Below, one piece after another: positions 33,743-41,439 of a stretch of DNA of 41,439 nt. Where the stretch lies: the NCBI GenBank assembly GCA_017860575.1, contig JAGDMS010000010.1:1-41439 (forward strand), read 5' to 3'. A program made the translations under genes and the position numbers. Under the pieces are notes generated by a model. The model did no database searches. It was not told where the DNA came from and saw only the letters and a list, made by a program, of their open reading frames with translations. How positions within the stretch are numbered: position 1 is the stretch's first letter; every line of letters starts with the position of its first letter. Origin of the DNA: Deltaproteobacteria bacterium. GTDB lineage: Bacteria; Desulfobacterota; Binatia; HRBIN30.

Positions 33743-34488
33743 ACACATCGTTGGAGGGACAGGTCGCGCTGGTCACCGGTGCGTCGCGCGGCATCGGCCG
33801 CATGGTGGCGTGCACGCTCGCCAAGGCGGGAGCGCACGTGCTGGCGAACTTCGTCCATAACGCCCTAGCCGCCGAGGAAACCGTGCGCATGGCTGCGGAT
33901 GCCGGCGGTCGGGTTACCGCGATACAATTCGACATCGCCGATCCCGAGGCGGTCCGCGCCGCCATCGCCACGCTGATCGAGCAACACGGCCACTGTGACA
34001 TCCTGGTCAACAACGCGGGCATGACTATCGACAACCTCGTCGTTCGGCTCAAACCGACCGATTGGGATCAGGTCATGGCTGTCAATTTGCGCGGCACCTT
34101 CAATTGCACCAAGGCGGTCTTGCGCAGCATGATGCGTGCGCACTACGGTCGCATCATCAACATGGGCTCGATCATCGGCAGCATGGGAAATGCCGGCCAG
34201 GCGGCGTACGCCACGGCCAAGGCGGGGATCGTCGGGTTCACGAAGTCCATGGCGCGTGAGCTCGCCGAGCGGAACATTACCGTCAACGCGGTAGCGCCCG
34301 GCTTTATCGATACCGAAATGACCGCAAACTTGCCTGAGGCGGTCCGATCGGAGTATTTGAGGATGATTCCGGCGGGACGGCTGGGAACCGCGGCAGAGGT
34401 CGCCGACGCGGTCCTCTTCCTCGCCCGTCGCGAATCTGGCTATATCACCGGGCAGGTCCTTGGCGTGAACGGTGGGCTCTACATGTAA
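33739..34488 (+). CDS. fabG: 3-oxoacyl-ACP reductase
   Basis: 249 aa. NADPH-dependent reduction of beta-ketoacyl-ACP. SDR hallmarks: TGASRGIG 13-20, NNAG 91-94, catalytic Ser144-Tyr157-Lys161 (NMGSIIG, AAYATAK), and the [14 protein letters not shown] segment. Overlaps fabD by 4 bp; acpP follows after 21 bp. Compare with the divergent pteridine-reductase-like SDR at 7931, which has Asp in place of the Ser. Confidence 0.96.
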   Translation: MNTSLEGQVALVTGASRGIGRMVACTLAKAGAHVLANFVHNALAAEETVRMAADAGGRVTAIQFDIADPEAVRAAIATLIEQHGHCDILVNNAGMTIDNLVVRLKPTDWDQVMAVNLRGTFNCTKAVLRSMMRAHYGRIINMGSIIGSMGNAGQAAYATAKAGIVGFTKSMARELAERNITVNAVAPGFIDTEMTANLPEAVRSEYLRMIPAGRLGTAAEVADAVLFLARRESGYITGQVLGVNGGLYM

Positions 34489-34509
34489 GGGAGAGGAAGG
34501 AAGGAACCG

Positions 34510-34749
34510 ATGGCATCAGCGGTGGAAGCGAAGGTCAAGGAAATCATCTGCGAACAGCTCGGCGTCAGCGAGAATGAGGTCACACCGGACGCGTCGTTCA
34601 TCGAGGATCTGGGCGCGGACTCCCTCGACATCGTCGAGTTGGTGATGGCGCTCGAAGAGGAATACGACATCGAGATCACGGACGAAGAAGCCGAGAAGAT
34701 CCGCACCGTGCGCGATGTCGTGAGTTACATCGAGAGCCACAAGCAGTAG
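34510..34749 (+). CDS. acpP: Acyl carrier protein
   Basis: 79 aa, acidic. The phosphopantetheine site is Ser38 in [36 protein letters not shown] and the C-terminal helix are typical. A purine-rich GGGAGAGGAAGGAAGG region precedes it. It carries the growing acyl chain for FabD, FabG and LpxD. The usual downstream fabF is replaced by glyA. Confidence 0.97.
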   Translation: MASAVEAKVKEIICEQLGVSENEVTPDASFIEDLGADSLDIVELVMALEEEYDIEITDEEAEKIRTVRDVVSYIESHKQ

Positions 34750-34810
34750 CATCGCCGCCGCCATCCGCGACATCACGCCCGCGGCCGCAGGAATAAGGAA
34801 TTGCACCAAC

Positions 34811-36061
34811 ATGACTGAACTCGAGCGGGTCGACCCGGAGATCTACCGCGTGTTGTGCCAGGAGGCGCAGCGGCAGGAGGAGAACCTCGAGCTGATCGCG
34901 TCCGAAAACGTGGTCAGCGCGGCGGTCCTGCAAGCACAGGGGTCGATCCTCACCAACAAGTACGCCGAGGGCTACCCGGGGCGACGGTATTACGGTGGCT
35001 GCGAGTTCGTCGACATCGCGGAGCAGTTGGCCATCGACCGCGCCAAGCTGCTGTTCGGGGCGGACCACGTTAACGTGCAGCCGCATTCCGGCTCCCAGGC
35101 CAACATGGCCGTCTATTTTGCCCAGCTGGCACCGGGCGACACGATTCTCAGCATGGATCTGACGCACGGCGGTCACTTGACCCACGGGAGCCCGGTCAAT
35201 TTCTCCGGCAAGTTCTTCCGCGTCGTGCCTTACGGTGTGCGCCAGTCCGACGAGCGCATCGACTACGAGGCGATGGCCGTCCTGGCACGCGAGCATCGGC
35301 CCAAGATGATCGTCGTTGGCTACAGCGCGTATCCGCGGGAAATCGATTTTCTCCCCTTTCGGCGCATCGCCGACGAGATCGATGCGGTGGTGATGGTGGA
35401 CATCGCGCACTTCGCCGGGCTGGTGGCCGCCGGCATCCATCCGTCACCGGTCCCGCACGCCGAGTTCGTCACCTCCACGACGCACAAGACCTTGCGCGGA
35501 CCGCGCGGCGGCATCGTCCTCTGCCGCGAAGCGTACGCCAAAAGCCTCAATTCTTCGGTCTTCCCCGGCAACCAAGGGGGGCCGCTCATGCATGTCATTG
35601 CCGCCAAAGCCGTTGCGTTCAAAGAGGCCTTGTCGCCCGAGTTCAAGGCCTATCAGCAACAGATCGTGCGCAACGCCGCTGCCCTGGCGGCGGCACTCAC
35701 GGCCAAAGGGTTTCGCCTGGTGTCCGGTGGCACGGACAACCATCTTATGCTCGTCGACCTGCGCAACACCGAAGTGACCGGCAAGGTCGCTCAGGAAACG
35801 CTCGACCGGGCGCACATCACCGTCAACAAGAACACCGTGCCCTTCGAGACACGCTCGCCGTTCGTCACCAGCGGCATCCGCATCGGCACCCCTGCGGTAA
35901 CGACGCGCGGAATGAAGGAGCCAGAGATGGCGGTCATCGCCGACTGCATCTTCCGGGCGGTGCAAGCGGTCGGTAACCAGGCGGCGCTGAAATCGATCGG
36001 GGACGACGTGGTCGCGCTCTGCCGCAAGTTCCCTCTCGGTCTCCGCCTGCCAACGCACTAG
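34811..36061 (+). CDS. glyA: Serine hydroxymethyltransferase
   Basis: 416 aa. PLP enzyme interconverting serine and glycine with tetrahydrofolate. [53 protein letters not shown] and the PLP lysine Lys226 in [14 protein letters not shown] are all present, as is [13 protein letters not shown] near the end. Starts 61 bp after acpP; probably part of the same transcription unit. In many relatives glyA is followed by nrdR/ribD; here it converges with nadB. Confidence 0.97.
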   Translation: MTELERVDPEIYRVLCQEAQRQEENLELIASENVVSAAVLQAQGSILTNKYAEGYPGRRYYGGCEFVDIAEQLAIDRAKLLFGADHVNVQPHSGSQANMAVYFAQLAPGDTILSMDLTHGGHLTHGSPVNFSGKFFRVVPYGVRQSDERIDYEAMAVLAREHRPKMIVVGYSAYPREIDFLPFRRIADEIDAVVMVDIAHFAGLVAAGIHPSPVPHAEFVTSTTHKTLRGPRGGIVLCREAYAKSLNSSVFPGNQGGPLMHVIAAKAVAFKEALSPEFKAYQQQIVRNAAALAAALTAKGFRLVSGGTDNHLMLVDLRNTEVTGKVAQETLDRAHITVNKNTVPFETRSPFVTSGIRIGTPAVTTRGMKEPEMAVIADCIFRAVQAVGNQAALKSIGDDVVALCRKFPLGLRLPTH

Positions 36062-36094
36062 CGCAGTGCGTCGTGCCTCGCGCACCGGCTAAGG

Positions 36095-36150
36095 CCCCGT
36101 TCGTCCCGAGTACCGGCGCATCTTCTGGACCGGTGTATCGAGGGACATAC
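36095..36150. repeat. Dispersed palindromic intergenic repeat
   Basis: CGTTCGTCCCGAGTACCGG (from 36099) and CCGGTGTATCGAGGGAC (36130-36146) form an imperfect inverted repeat with GTCCC/GGGAC and ACCGG/CCGGT arms. It resembles the widespread GTCCTGAG...TCGAAGGAC intergenic repeats of environmental genomes, and sits between the convergent glyA and nadB genes. It may act as a bidirectional terminator or simply be a selfish palindrome. Confidence 0.55.
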
Positions 36151-36281
36151 CCCTTGCGGGATGCGCGCGGCCCCGCGATACCGCGCCGAAGGAACGCGCC
36201 TACTCGGGATGAACAGCACGCATTCTGGGACACCCGCAAGCGATCATCTGCTTGACGCAGTCCCGTAGCGGCTTAGGGCGA

Positions 36282-37934
36282 TCAGGCGCCTCTGGGCCTG
36301 GCGAGCGACGCGGTGAATTCCGCATCCAACTCGAAGGGCCGTCCGAGCACGAGAATGGTATCGTGTCCCCAGTCGCGGTCATCCCGCAAGGGATAGTTAA
36401 TGTTGTAATGCAGGCCGCGGCTCTCCTTACGGGTGATGGCGGATTTGATGATCAGTTCGGCCACCGTGGCAATGTTCCGCAATTCAATCAGGTCGCCGGT
36501 GATGAGAAAGTCCCAATAATAATCGTCGATTTCCTGCTGCAGTAAGGTAATGCGTTTCAACGCCCGCGCCAGGCGTCGATTGGAACGCACGATACCCACG
36601 TAGTTCCACATCAGGCGTCGGATCTCATCCCAGTTCTGCGTGACCACCACCGACTCATCGCTGTCGACGGCATGCCCCGGATTCCACTCCGGCAGCTGCG
36701 GCATGGCATGGCGATCCGCACGCGCAAACTCCGTCGCAGCCACCGCCGCCCGATGCCCGAAGACCAGTGCTTCCAGGAGGGAATTCGATGCCAGCCGGTT
36801 GGCGCCGTGCAATCCCGTCATGGCCACCTCGCCAGCCGCGTACAGCCGCTGGATACCGGTGGCGCCGTCGCGGTCGGTCACCGTCCCGCCGCAGCAATAG
36901 TGCGCTGCGGGCACCACCGGGATCGGCTGGGCCGTGATGTCGATGCCGAACTGCAGACAGCGTTCGTAGATATGTGGGAAGCGGTCGCGGATGAAGGCCG
37001 CATCACGGTGCGTGATGTCGAGGTACACATGTTCGAAGCCGTGCACCTTCATTTCGTTGTCGATGGCCCGCGCCACGATGTCACGCGGCGCCAACTCGGC
37101 ATCCGGATGGTAGCGGCGCATGAACGCCTCGCCGTCCGGGCGCCGCAGGATCGCCCCCTCGCCGCGCATCGCCTCCGTGACCAGGAAGGATTTCGCCTGC
37201 GGGTGATACAGGCATGTGGGATGAAACTGAATGAACTCCATGTTGCCGATCGGTACGCCGGCGCGGTAGGCCATGGCGATACCGTCGCCGGTCGCGACGT
37301 CGGGGTTGCTGGTATAGAGATACACCTTTCCCGTACCGCCGGTCGCCAGCAGGGTGACGCGTGCCTGGTAACGTTTGACCTGGTTGCCGGCGAGATCGAG
37401 GACATAGGCGCCCCAACATGCTGGGGTGCGGATGGACGTGTCGAACTTGGCGTCGATGAGGAGATCGACGGCGAGGTGCCGTTCGAGCACGGTGATGTGC
37501 GGCTCCCGGCGGACCGCCTCGGTGAGGGCACGCATGATCTCGCTGCCGGTGGCGTCGACGGCGTGCAGAATGCGGCGGTGACTGTGACCGCCTTCGCGCC
37601 CGAGGTCATACTCACCATCCTCCGTACCCGGACGCTGCGAGAAGTGTGTCCCCAAAGCGATAAGGTCACGGATCCGATCCGGCCCCTCCCGCACCACCAG
37701 ATCGACAATGTCCGGGCGGCAGAGCCCCGCACCGGCGACCTCGGTGTCGCGACTGTGATCCGCGAAGGAATCTTCCGCGCTCCATACCGAGGCGATCCCG
37801 CCCTGCGCGTACTCCGTTGCGCTTTCGGGGAGGCGGCCTTTGGTCACCACCGTCACCGATCCGATCTGCGCCATGCGCAGGGCGAACGCGAGGCCGGCGA
37901 GTCCGCTACCGATTACCAGGAAATCCGTGTCCAT
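36282..37934 (-). CDS. nadB: L-aspartate oxidase
   Basis: 550 aa. First step of NAD synthesis from aspartate (FAD-dependent, gives iminoaspartate for NadA). FAD motif VIGSGLAGLAFALRMA at the N-terminus, TEYAQGGIASVW, LLATGGTGKVYLYTSNP, MEFIQFHPTCLY, HYCCGGTVTDRDGATG and GLHGANRLASNSLLEALVFG are classical NadB segments that distinguish it from succinate dehydrogenase. The C-terminal helical domain (LMWNYVGIVRSNRRLARALK) is complete. It is divergent from the transglycosylase gene and has no nadA or nadC neighbour here. Confidence 0.96.
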   Translation of the reverse strand: MDTDFLVIGSGLAGLAFALRMAQIGSVTVVTKGRLPESATEYAQGGIASVWSAEDSFADHSRDTEVAGAGLCRPDIVDLVVREGPDRIRDLIALGTHFSQRPGTEDGEYDLGREGGHSHRRILHAVDATGSEIMRALTEAVRREPHITVLERHLAVDLLIDAKFDTSIRTPACWGAYVLDLAGNQVKRYQARVTLLATGGTGKVYLYTSNPDVATGDGIAMAYRAGVPIGNMEFIQFHPTCLYHPQAKSFLVTEAMRGEGAILRRPDGEAFMRRYHPDAELAPRDIVARAIDNEMKVHGFEHVYLDITHRDAAFIRDRFPHIYERCLQFGIDITAQPIPVVPAAHYCCGGTVTDRDGATGIQRLYAAGEVAMTGLHGANRLASNSLLEALVFGHRAAVAATEFARADRHAMPQLPEWNPGHAVDSDESVVVTQNWDEIRRLMWNYVGIVRSNRRLARALKRITLLQQEIDDYYWDFLITGDLIELRNIATVAELIIKSAITRKESRGLHYNINYPLRDDRDWGHDTILVLGRPFELDAEFTASLARPRGA

Positions 37935-38024
37935 CGCTCACCGCTTTAGCACATCCGGGCTTGGCGCTGCCAAGCGCAAAAATCGGTTGAAAAGGGGAGG
38001 CAAAGGCACTAGGCTCCGGTCGCC

Positions 38025-38630
38025 ATGCGGGGCCGGGGCACCACATTGCTGGGATGCATTGTCGCAATTGCCTCCGCTGTGCCGGTGCATGCGGACATCT
38101 ACCGGTACCGCGACGCCCGCGGGGTCCTCCACTTTTCGAACGCACCTGCCGAGCCGCAATATGCATATTACCTCTCCGAGGCACCCCAGGAAAACTCGTA
38201 CAAGAGGGGACGCCCGGGCGCCATCGATCCTGGACGCCGCAAGGCCTACGACCAGATCATCCACGAAGTAGCGCGCCGGCACCAGGTTGATGCGGCCCTG
38301 GTGAAAGCAGTGATCCGCGCCGAATCGGATTTCGTTCCGCACGCCGTGTCGCCGAAGGGCGCGCTCGGTCTCATGCAGTTGATGCCCGCCACGGCGCGCA
38401 TGCACAACGTCTGGCGTACCCTGGACCCACGGCAGAACGTCGAGGGCGGAGTGGAACACCTCCGCTACCTGCTCGACCGCTACGCCGGCGACCTGCGCTT
38501 GGCGCTGGCCGCGTACAACGCGGGCGAGAAGGCGGTGGAGGTTCACGGCGGCGTGCCGCCGTACCCCGAAACGTGGGAGTACCTGACCCGCGTCTTCCGT
38601 TTCCGAGACTCCTACCAGCGCCAACAGTAG
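38025..38630 (+). CDS. Lytic transglycosylase (SLT family) with DUF4124-like N-terminus
   Basis: 201 aa. Signal peptide 1-23 (VPVHA-D). Residues 24-40 (DIYRYRDARGVLHFSNAP) form a DUF4124-like strand motif. The goose-lysozyme-like SLT domain spans about 75-190: catalytic Glu100 in IRAESDFVPHAVSPKGALG, then LMQLMPATA, and the AAYNAGEKAVEVHGGVPPYP motif. It cleaves peptidoglycan glycan strands in the periplasm with anhydro-sugar formation. Same strand as pgsA, 46 bp upstream. Confidence 0.93.
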   Translation: MRGRGTTLLGCIVAIASAVPVHADIYRYRDARGVLHFSNAPAEPQYAYYLSEAPQENSYKRGRPGAIDPGRRKAYDQIIHEVARRHQVDAALVKAVIRAESDFVPHAVSPKGALGLMQLMPATARMHNVWRTLDPRQNVEGGVEHLRYLLDRYAGDLRLALAAYNAGEKAVEVHGGVPPYPETWEYLTRVFRFRDSYQRQQ

Positions 38631-38676
38631 CGGTCACGGCCGGGGCTGCACGCGCGCGTCGCAGCCGCTACACTGC

Positions 38677-39288
38677 ATGCTGCCTATGGCGAACACACGA
38701 GACACCGAGCGCAGCCGGCGAGTGGCCAATCTGCCGAACGTGCTGACGGCGTTCCGGATTGTGCTGATCCCCGTGCTCGTCATCATCCTGACGAGTCCGA
38801 GCCGCACCGCCAGTGTGATGGCGGCCGTGACGTTCTTTCTCGCGTGCCTGTCCGATTTCTTCGACGGCTACCTGGCACGGCGCTGGGGCATCAGCACCCC
38901 ACTGGGCGAGTTGCTCGATCCCCTCGCGGACAAGCTGATCGTCGCGGCGGCGCTCATCATGTTGGCCGGGATGGATCGCACGCCGGCCGTGCCGGCATGG
39001 ATGATCGTGGTCATCATCGGCCGCGAAATTGCGGTCACCGGCCTGCGCGCCGTAGCACTGGGACAAGGCGTCGTGCTGGCGGCGCAGGAACTGGGCAAGT
39101 ACAAGATGATTTTTCAGATGTTCGCCTTGCACGGGCTCCTGTTGCACTACACGTTCTTCGGCATCGATTTCCATCTCGGTGGCATGTACTTTCTGTGGAT
39201 CTCGCTCATCATCAGCCTGTGGTCCGGCATCGATTACCACTTCAAAGGCATCCGCCAACTCATGGGCGGGCCGGTAGCCGCATCGTAG
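38677..39288 (+). CDS. pgsA: CDP-diacylglycerol--glycerol-3-phosphate 3-phosphatidyltransferase
   Basis: 203 aa (ATG 38686 is an alternative start). Membrane enzyme of phosphatidylglycerol synthesis. The CDP-alcohol transferase motif is complete: D60-x2-D63-G64-x2-A67-R68-x8-G77-x3-D81-x3-D85. ANLPNVLTAFRIVLIPVLV at the N-terminus and four to five TM helices follow the family. tRNA-Arg(ACG) lies 93 bp downstream. Confidence 0.93.
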   Translation: MLPMANTRDTERSRRVANLPNVLTAFRIVLIPVLVIILTSPSRTASVMAAVTFFLACLSDFFDGYLARRWGISTPLGELLDPLADKLIVAAALIMLAGMDRTPAVPAWMIVVIIGREIAVTGLRAVALGQGVVLAAQELGKYKMIFQMFALHGLLLHYTFFGIDFHLGGMYFLWISLIISLWSGIDYHFKGIRQLMGGPVAAS

Positions 39289-39370
39289 ATGCGTGTTGTG
39301 GCAGCACGCCGCACGCGCCGTGTCTTGCGCGCGCCAGATGGTCGTGGTACCTGATACAAACCCGTTCGGC

Positions 39371-40050
39371 CTACCGCGCACGCGCCCTTAGCTCAGTTGG
39401 ATAGAGCGTTTGACTACGAATCAAAAGGTCGGGTGTTCGAATCACCCAGGGCGCGCTTTCCTCAGAATCACACCGCTTTTTTTGAGGGGCACCGTTTTCG
39501 CGGGAACGGTGTATCCGGTGTCGGGTGCACCTGGATGCACCACTGGCACCCAACAAATTGACGAATCGCTGGTGGTTGCACGGGAGAAGATGGGTGTAGA
39601 CGGACAGGGTGAAGGCCGGGCTGTGGTGCCCGAGTTGCTCCTGCACTCTCCCCGCTTGCGCAATGCTGCGGCTGGATTCGCTTGCAGGAGTTCATCATCG
39701 ACCGCCTCACTCACGATCGAAGACACAATGCGGAGATGTTTGCGGACATTGACGGTCGAGAGTCCTTGCTGTTGCAGCTGCGAGGCTAAGTCCTTCACGT
39801 CGCGCCGGCAAATCTCCGCCAGGACACGTTCGCCCCACAGCGCTTCGAGCCGCTCCTTGAAGCAGTGGCGGTAGTCATTCCAGGTCGACCGCTTCAACCC
39901 ATGCGTCGGATCGGCGGCTTGTGGTTCGGTCTTCGCCAGGAACTGCCGCACGTATTCCCCGAACGTCACACCCTTGGACGCCGACTCGGGTTCCGGCATG
40001 GGTTCCGATTCGAGGAGTCCCAGGTCCCCGGCAGCGAGCGGTGCGGTCAT
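39371..40050 (-). pseudogene. Tyrosine recombinase remnant with internal deletion
   Basis: The N-terminal part, from Met at 40050, holds a core-binding domain (VTFGEYVRQFLAKTEP, STWNDYRHCFKERLEALWGE, LQQQGLSTVNVRKHLRIVSS, NPAAALRKRG). The frame then shifts at about 39648 directly into the extreme C-terminus, QEQLGHHSPAFTLSVYTHLL (frame ending 39371), which keeps the LGH box and nucleophile Tyr. About 150 residues with catalytic Arg, Lys and His-x-x-Arg are missing, so it is dead. The final residues are antisense to tRNA-Arg(ACG): the integrase 3' end runs into its attachment gene, facing the tRNA 3' end. Confidence 0.85.
39382..39455 (+). tRNA. tRNA-Arg (anticodon ACG)
   Basis: Acceptor GCGCCCT/AGGGCGC, anticodon stem TTTGA/TCAAA with loop CTACGAA (anticodon ACG, deaminated to ICG, reading CGU/CGC/CGA), T stem GGGTG/CACCC with loop TTCGAAT, discriminator G. 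The CCA is not encoded. It is the apparent attachment site of the right-hand element. A T-run at 39477-39483 may help termination. Confidence 0.96.
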
Positions 40051-40176
40051 GAGCGGATTCCCCGCAACAAGGCGTCTTCGCCGAAGGTCTGCCCGAATCC
40101 GGCTTGCAAGAGTCCCTACTGGGACCGCCCCCGCCAACGCCCTACCCCCTCGAAGCGCCCGAAGTCCCGCCGCTAA
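40036..40176 (+). pseudogene. Zinc-ribbon protein remnant
   Basis: The plus frame reads ERCGHERIPRNKASSPKVCP then NPACKSPYWDRPRQRP. The C-x-G-H-x-W/R-I-P-R, C-P-x2-x-C-K-S-P-Y-W-D-R-P pattern is that of small zinc-ribbon proteins often encoded by mobile elements and toxin-antitoxin loci. No fitting start codon or N-terminal domain precedes it; the frame opens far upstream in sequence antisense to the integrase. It overlaps the integrase N-terminus by 15 bp on the opposite strand. Interpreted as the surviving C-terminal fragment of an accessory gene. Confidence 0.5.
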
Positions 40177-40239
40177 CCTCACCATGGTTTCATCCTGCCC
40201 GAGGTGTGGGCACACCTGGGTGGCGCCACCCCTCGACGT

Positions 40240-40280
40240 GCGCGGCGACCAGACATTGCACCGAGTCACCGCACCCGCCA
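40240..40280 (-). repeat. Dispersed ~40-bp repeat, copy 3
   Basis: On the minus strand, GGGTGCGGTGACTCGGTGCA with the following ATGTCTGGTCG matches copy 1 (139-178) with only about three differences in the first 30 bases. It lies between the integrase remnant and the beta-helix gene. Confidence 0.6.
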
Positions 40281-40336
40281 CCGCAATGTTTGCCTTGACA
40301 GTCTCATGCAATCCAGGCAGACAGAACACAGGAGCG

Positions 40337-41439
40337 ATGGACTACTCTGCCCTCGATCGTCGCTTATCTCTCCTCTTTGCATTCCTTGTGCTAGGCACAG
40401 CATCGCCGCAACCGGTGCACGCCTTCGGCGTCGTCGGGACGGGTACCGCGGATAGCTGCACCGAGGCGGCTCTGGATACGGCGCTGGTTGGTGGCGGGGA
40501 TGTGGCGTTCAATTGCGGTCCCATCGCGGTCAGCATCACCGTCACCTCCCAGAAGATCATAGGGCTGAATACGCGCATCAACGGCGGGAACCTCATTACG
40601 CTCGACGGCAAGAGTAAGACATCCGTCATCGGGGTGAACTCGGGGGCAACCCTGGCGCTTGCGAACATGACCATCGCCAACGGCCACAGCGCCTCCCCCG
40701 AGGACGGCGGCGCCATCTACAACGCCGGCACCCTGACGGTCACCCAGAGCGCGTTTTTCGACAATAGCGCCGACTCCGGCCACGGCGGCGCGATCTGGAA
40801 CGCCGACACGCTGACGGTCACCAACAGCACTTTCTCCGGCAACAGCGCCCTCTACGGCGCCGGCATCTACAACGACTTCGGCACCCTGACGGTCATCAAC
40901 AGCACCTTCTCCGGAAACAACGCCTACTACGAGGGCGGCGCCATCTCCAGGTCCCACGGCGCCCTGACGGTCATCAACAGCACGTTCTCCGGGAATAGCG
41001 CGGGCAACCTCGGCGGCGCCATTGAGACCGTTGGGAGCGTCGGCACCGTCGCGGTGACCAACAGCACGTTCTCCGGCAATCAGGCCGGTGACGGCGGCGC
41101 CATTGATAGCGAATCCGCCGATACGCTGACCGTGACCAACAGCACCTTCTCCGGCAATAGCGTCTCCAGGGGAACAGGCGGGGCTATTAGGAGCTACCGC
41201 GCCGCCCTCACCGTGACCGCCAGCACCTTCTCCGGCAACAGTGCCACCCCCGGCCCAGGCGGGGCCATTGACGTCCCACCCGTTTGTGGCCCCTTCGGCC
41301 TCGCCCCATGCCCCGCAACGCTCACGAACACGATTGTCGCCAATAGCACGGAGAGTGGAGATTGCGTTGGCACGATCACCGATGGCGGGCACAACCTCGA
41401 CGACGATGGCTCGTGCGGGTTCAGTGCGGCGAACGGTTC
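40337..41439 (+). CDS. Secreted parallel beta-helix (Pmp-like) protein, 3' end beyond window
   Basis: 367 codons, open to the right edge. GGAG precedes the ATG at 40337. A signal-type segment LSLLFAFLVLGTASPQPVHA lies at about 10-29. A CSLREA-like start (GTADSCTEAALDTALVGGGD) follows, then LITLDG, then at least seven repeats of about 26-32 residues, each with GGAI and LTVTNSTFSGNSA-type ladders. This is the right-handed beta-helix pattern of polymorphic outer-membrane / choice-of-anchor Q proteins: secreted or surface-exposed adhesins or polysaccharide-acting proteins. Near the window end LTNTIVANST and GGHNLDDDGSCGF are the usual last rungs, so the stop is probably not far away. Confidence 0.85.
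   Translation, partial: MDYSALDRRLSLLFAFLVLGTASPQPVHAFGVVGTGTADSCTEAALDTALVGGGDVAFNCGPIAVSITVTSQKIIGLNTRINGGNLITLDGKSKTSVIGVNSGATLALANMTIANGHSASPEDGGAIYNAGTLTVTQSAFFDNSADSGHGGAIWNADTLTVTNSTFSGNSALYGAGIYNDFGTLTVINSTFSGNNAYYEGGAISRSHGALTVINSTFSGNSAGNLGGAIETVGSVGTVAVTNSTFSGNQAGDGGAIDSESADTLTVTNSTFSGNSVSRGTGGAIRSYRAALTVTASTFSGNSATPGPGGAIDVPPVCGPFGLAPCPATLTNTIVANSTESGDCVGTITDGGHNLDDDGSCGFSAANG

Noticed and set aside
36672-37949. 425-codon plus-strand frame opposite nadB
   Set aside because: nadB is full length with all FAD and substrate motifs; the plus frame has none.

Overview
The window comes from a high-GC, Gram-negative bacterium. LpxD (lipid A), lipobox lipoproteins and an IPTL-CTERM surface protein show an outer membrane. 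Low-resolution taxonomy is inference: secreted proteins with dockerin-like repeats, very long Pro/Thr linkers, TSP3/Cys-rich segments and abundant dispersed repeats fit an uncultured deltaproteobacterial-type lineage (Binatota/Desulfobacterota-like), but no marker in the window settles this.

Layout. (1) 1-3659 is accessory: an IPTL-CTERM secreted protein, a small self-regulated ribbon-helix-helix gene with a well-formed promoter/operator, a small alanine-rich protein and a frame-disrupted tyrosine integrase that stops 30 bp before a tRNA-Arg(CCU). (2) 3660-7716 has two secreted dockerin-like proteins, one with a giant Pro-Thr linker and a LamG-like domain. (3) 7931-13909 runs on the plus strand: a pteridine-reductase-like SDR, a QueC-like PP-loop enzyme, a winged-helix/PD-(D/E)XK-like protein and a peptide-type ABC importer (two permeases plus binding lipoprotein, no ATPases). 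(4) 13928-17982 runs on the minus strand: glycosyltransferase, radical SAM/SPASM enzyme, coiled-coil lipoprotein, NRDE protein. (5) 18098-21870: MoxR ATPase plus CoxE-type VWA protein, bifunctional-nuclease-family protein, membrane-anchored TPR protein. (6) 22024-36061 is core metabolism: argC, gatC-gatA-gatB (indirect Gln/Asn tRNA charging), YraN, serS, hisI-hisG, lpxD, DUF177-rpmF-fabD-fabG-acpP-glyA. (7) 36282-39455: nadB, a lytic transglycosylase, pgsA and tRNA-Arg(ACG). (8) 39371-41439 is accessory again: an integrase with its catalytic centre deleted, a zinc-ribbon remnant and an open-ended beta-helix surface protein.

The core block is thus bracketed by two Arg-tRNA genes, each with a decayed integrase facing it. 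The most distinctive non-coding signal is a family of degenerate 7-bp tandem repeats (about RACNNTC) that fills gaps between co-directional genes at several loci, takes the place where a Shine-Dalgarno sequence would sit, and has been read into the C-termini of GatA and the QueC-like protein. I found no CRISPR array, rRNA operon or recognised defence system. The best candidates for undescribed biology are the heptad repeats, the SDR/QueC-like pair and the PD-(D/E)XK-like protein coupled to the peptide importer.
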